This document shows positions 60,802 through 64,000 of a DNA stretch of 64,000 nucleotides, piece by piece. The DNA comes from Adineta vaga. Its lineage: Eukaryota > Rotifera. The stretch is taken from NCBI GenBank assembly GCA_021613535.1, contig CP075497.1, positions 10,602,001 to 10,666,000 of the forward strand, in the 5' to 3' direction. Position 1 is the first letter of the stretch, and each line of letters begins with the position of its first letter. The position numbers were made by a program, and so were the translations under genes. The notes beneath the pieces were generated by a model. It made no database searches and had not been told where the DNA came from. It was given only the letters and a program-made list of their open reading frames with translations.

Positions 60802-60858
60802 ATCTTATGTCTTTCTTCAAATCTTCTTTAACTTTTTTTATATTGAAAAATCGTATTA

Positions 60859-60864
60859 AATAAA
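60859..60864 (+). terminator. AATAAA polyadenylation signal (ACAA2)
   Basis: Canonical signal 58 bp after the ACAA2 stop and 68 bp before the METTL16 acceptor, a spacing typical of polyadenylation coupled to downstream trans-splicing. Confidence 0.55.
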
Positions 60865-60923
60865 AACAAAGAAAAAATCTGTTAAATTTCAGTTCTTTGT
60901 GATCAATAATAAATATCAAATGA

Positions 60924-60932
60924 ATCTTTTAG
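60924..60932 (+). promoter_or_regulatory. Splice acceptor abutting the METTL16 start codon
   Basis: The acceptor ATCTTTTAG ends at 60932 and the METTL16 ATG is at 60933, so the mature message would have no genomic 5' untranslated sequence if cut here. Best explained by spliced-leader addition. Confidence 0.5.
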
Positions 60933-62723
60933 ATGTCTTTCAATGAATATATGCATGTTCGAAATCGTTATCGAACGAATCCACCGGATTTTAAACAACT
61001 TGCAGAAAAACATCCAGCATTGAAACCTTTTCTTATTCAGAAAACTAATGGCGGAGTAACACTTGATTTTTGTGATGCAAATGCTGTTCAAGCATTGACA
61101 ATTGCAGTAGCAAAAGAAGATTTTGATTTAGATTTAGAATTAAGTCTTGGTAAACAAAAGATTCTTTCGAAATTAGTTTCTAATCTTTTGTTACTATTGT
61201 AGATCGATTGATACCGAGAATTCCACAAAAACTAAATTATCTACATTGGATTGAAGATTTAGTTGAACGTAAAATCGATGCCGTTGGAATCGATATTGGT
61301 ATAGAAAGAAAAATAAAATAACAAATCATGTGATTCATTTTGTGTTTTTGAGGTGGTGGATGTTCATGTATTCATGCGCTTTTAGCACTTCGTTTGAATC
61401 CTCAATGGACAATGTATGTTTCAGAAATAGATCCATTTAATTATCGCATGGGAATAAAAAATGTTGAAAACAATCAATTAGATGATCGTATTCATGGTAA
61501 GAATATGAAAAGATTATTAATTATGAAATCAAATGATTTGTATTTCAGTGATTCAAGTCGATTCATCTGCGTTATTTGATAATTTTATTGATCGAACAAA
61601 ACATTATGATTTTCTCATGTGTAATCCTCCGTTCTATTCTGATTCAATGGAATCTCAAGGTTTAACAAATACTCGAAAATCTGATCGTCCGCCAACAAAG
61701 TCAATTAATACGGCAGCACCAATTGAATCAATTTATGATCAAGGTGGTGAAGTAGAATTTGTTAAACGTATGATTCATGAAAGTCGAACATATGCAACAA
61801 ATGTCAGGTAGAAAGAGTTCTGTTGTAAGTTCCATTCGAATATAGATTTAGTGAAAAACGTCTTTCGTTTTCTTTTATTCTTAGAGTTTTCACCAGTCAA
61901 CTGGGGAAAAAATCAAGTTTAGATCAAATTAAAAAATGTTTTCAAGATATTCGTTATATTGATACAGAATTATGTCAAGGAAATACAATGCGTTGGGCAG
62001 TTGCATGGACATTCGATGAGACGTTTCACTTTTCTGATCAATGTCAATCTCTAAAAGCATTAAAAGCTTTAAAAGTATTTACTTCAGTGACAAAAAAATG
62101 ACTTTATTTTGTTTGTTTTTTATTTCTATAGAAAGCAAAGAAAAAAAACGAAAGTCATCGCACACCGATTAGTATTCCATTTGATTCGAAATATTCATTT
62201 GATTTCATCAAAACTTATCTCGAAACACATTTATTCCATGAACTAAATGTAAGTTGTGAGATTCTGTTTGTATAAGAAATTGAAGAACAATCTTTCTTTC
62301 TTTTTTTCATTCAACCTTCAGAGAGAAAAAGACACGAGTAGAATGAGAATTACAATTCTCCTTCTCTTGTACAAAGTACTTGAACTTTTGTTTTATTTTT
62401 AGTTGAAATCGACAAGTCTCAGTTCATATGCTTGGATAATAGATGCCTATGAAAACTCATGGTCTCATCAACGTCGTCGTCGACGTCATCCAATCGATAA
62501 TGATGAACCACCATCAAAACGTTTGAAATCGAATGATGCACCAGTGATGAAAGTGTGCAGTCTTCAAGCACGTTTAGATGAACATGAAGGTATTTGCAGT
62601 CTCTTTCTCTTATTTGTCGATGGAACAAATACTGATGCTGCTAATCAAATTGGTCAATATATTAAAAATCAATTTCCAATCTATTGTCAAAACCATGAAG
62701 AAAAAACATTGACAATTGCATAA
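60933..62723 (+). CDS. METTL16: METTL16, RNA N6-adenosine methyltransferase
   Basis: Seven exons (60933-61149, 61203-61298, 61353-61497, 61549-61807, 61885-62074, 62132-62248, 62403-62723) encode about 447 aa. The start MSFNEYMHVRNRYRTNPPDF matches the RNA-binding N-terminus of METTL16. The Rossmann fold contains LNYLHWIEDLV, the SAM-binding GIDIGGGCSCIHALL and the catalytic NPPF in DFLMCNPPFYSDSM, followed by GGEVEFVKRMIHESR and the TMRWAVAWTF strand. The middle is basic (HQRRRRRHPIDNDEPPSKRLK), a likely nuclear signal, and the C-terminal part (ICSLFLLFVDGTNTDAANQI) resembles the RNA-binding VCR/KA1-like region. METTL16 methylates U6 snRNA and SAM-synthetase RNA. The target gene lies 2.6 kb upstream. 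Confidence 0.92.
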
Positions 62724-63104
62724 TGAATGTGACATTTCAAAATACATGCATATACGCAACTTTTGTTTTGTTCCTTCTATTCATTCAAGAAACACTGATA
62801 CATATTTTTTTTCTATATTCATCATTTTTGTTTACGATCACCGTTCTAGTAAAACCATAAATTGTCGTAAAAGCAGACCATTGCATTATTTACCTATACA
62901 TATGTAACTGATAAGAATGATAGACATCCTGAATGTTATGCTGTTGTTACCAATTTTTTTCGTTATTCGACAAAATATTTATTTCGTTCGTATTGACTGC
63001 AACATGTGACGATCTCGCAAACAATTTATTTTGATTTCTATCATAAATACTGCTCTACTCTTTTAACTTTGCCATTATGCAATGATAAATGAGGTAGAGA
63101 AAGA

Positions 63105-63137
<33 letters not shown>

Positions 63138-63968
63138 AAAACACATCATGATCAGTAAATGTTTGCTTACAAGCAAAAGACAAGTGCACAAAAAGATTAA
63201 AAAGAAATATATGAAGTGTTTCTACTAAATTTCTTATTTCAGATTAAAAATTCTTATCCATATCTATGTAGGAAGAAAACAAGCTAGGTACGTTAATTAT
63301 AGTTTTTGTTACGGTTTAGTATCTGGTTTTTATCTTTACGCTCAATCATGTTTATTAAAAACGTGCGCGTTTATTGATATAGTGGAAAAAGGAAAAAAAC
63401 AAAGAATGAAGAAAGAATGATAGCAACAAGAATAACTTCATGTTTGGAGAGGAAGAGAGAGTAGTCGAACATTTCTTTTATTTTTCTTTTTTTTATATAT
63501 GATGTAGACAGAGAAGCGTCGAAAAAAGAAAAGACGATGGCAACAGCAGTTCTTTCAATCTCGTTTTTTTTTCTTCATTCTGTGTCCTCTTTAGCGTAAG
63601 AGTTTTGCTTGTTGTTATATATTTTTTTTTCATTCATAGACATGCATCTTTTTCTTGCTACTCAGTAATCGCGAAAAAACAAATGAGGAAATAATCTTTA
63701 CTTACTCTGTTACTTCTCTAGAGACATTTGATTGTTGCCTACATTTTATCCAAACACGAACATCTACAGAGGTTAATCAATTGCTAGATGGTACAAATAT
63801 CTTTTGTATGCAAACTTATGTATATGATTTAATCCCTTTTTTGCATAAAAAATGACAACAAAAGAATGACATGTTCAATCGATATTGTCATGTTTCATAG
63901 TTACTTAATCCATGTGTTATTTATGAATTATTCTATTTAGAGACAACGAATTTAATTAAACCTCCATA
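62724..63968. other. METTL16 3' flank and upstream region of the next gene
   Basis: A T-rich, purine-run-rich stretch with a GAAA microsatellite at 63107-63139. The short frame at 63655-63855 shows no motif. A pyrimidine-AG acceptor near 63938 precedes the last candidate start. Confidence 0.45.
63107..63139. repeat. (GAAA)n microsatellite
   Basis: About eight GAAA units between METTL16 and the window end. Confidence 0.9.
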
Positions 63969-64000
63969 ATGTCATCTCTTACTCCACCCTCAGCGGTACA
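63969..64000 (+). CDS. Possible first coding exon of the next gene (partial)
   Basis: ATG at 63969 reads MSSLTPPSAV to the window edge, 31 bases after a TCTATTTAG acceptor-type sequence. A GTAC donor may start at 63996. The arrangement is like other gene starts here, but ten codons cannot identify a product. Confidence 0.3.
   Translation, partial: MSSLTPPSAV

Overview
The window is a gene-dense, AT-rich stretch of animal nuclear DNA. Most genes are split by many very short GT-AG introns (typically 45-70 bp), intergenic gaps are small, and every recognisable product is a metazoan protein (X11/Mint, RIM-binding protein, RALGPS, U2AF35, profilin). No prokaryotic, viral, transposon or CRISPR content was seen. 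The compact introns, the AT-rich codons and the way pyrimidine-AG acceptors sit just upstream of start codons fit a spiral-cleaving invertebrate with spliced-leader trans-splicing. A bdelloid rotifer is my best guess, but this is inference.

Layout. 1-1.3 kb: the tail of one SH2-domain reading frame and a short second SH2 protein. 2.9-6.0 kb: RALGPS (Ral GEF). 6.5-15.5 kb: a same-strand run of housekeeping genes (DUSP11, U2AF1/U2AF35, GLRX3, STX8, LRRC42, ALDH5A1); the last four gaps shrink to 217, 143, 127 and 31 bp, which looks like an operon. 16.6-17.3 kb: PIN1. 18.0-19.6 kb: a small-heat-shock-like protein with two alpha-crystallin-like regions. 19.6-23.4 kb: no gene seen. 23.4-29.8 kb: X11/Mint (PTB plus two PDZ). 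30.6-31.1 kb (minus): an unrecognised coiled-coil protein. 32.4-42.6 kb: RIM-binding protein (coiled coil, SH3, three FN3, two SH3), with a same-strand intronless cytochrome c gene inside one intron. 43.0-44.5 kb (minus): a five-exon unknown protein. 45.3-49.7 kb (minus): importin-7/8. 50.9 kb: profilin. 53.1 kb: a 75-aa Tyr/Asn/Gln-rich protein. 53.9 kb: ARL1. 56.8-58.3 kb: S-adenosylmethionine synthetase. 58.7 kb: a single-exon orphan. 59.5-60.8 kb: mitochondrial ACAA2 thiolase. 60.9-62.7 kb: METTL16. The last bases hold a possible first exon of another gene.

How the genes may connect. S-adenosylmethionine synthetase and METTL16 lie 2.6 kb apart on the same strand, and METTL16-type enzymes regulate SAM-synthetase RNA. 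One synthetase intron here ends in TACAG|AAAC, the kind of site METTL16 homologues methylate at a 3' splice site to block U2AF35; the U2AF35 gene is also in this window. X11/Mint and RIM-binding protein, both presynaptic scaffolds, are consecutive genes on the same strand. The nested cytochrome c carries a long Gly/Lys/Ala repeat extension and an apparent 2-base frameshift. RIM-binding protein shows an apparent 1-base frameshift in its proline-rich region. Exon boundaries come from manual reading of splice signals and reading phase; in several genes they give an exact multiple of three.
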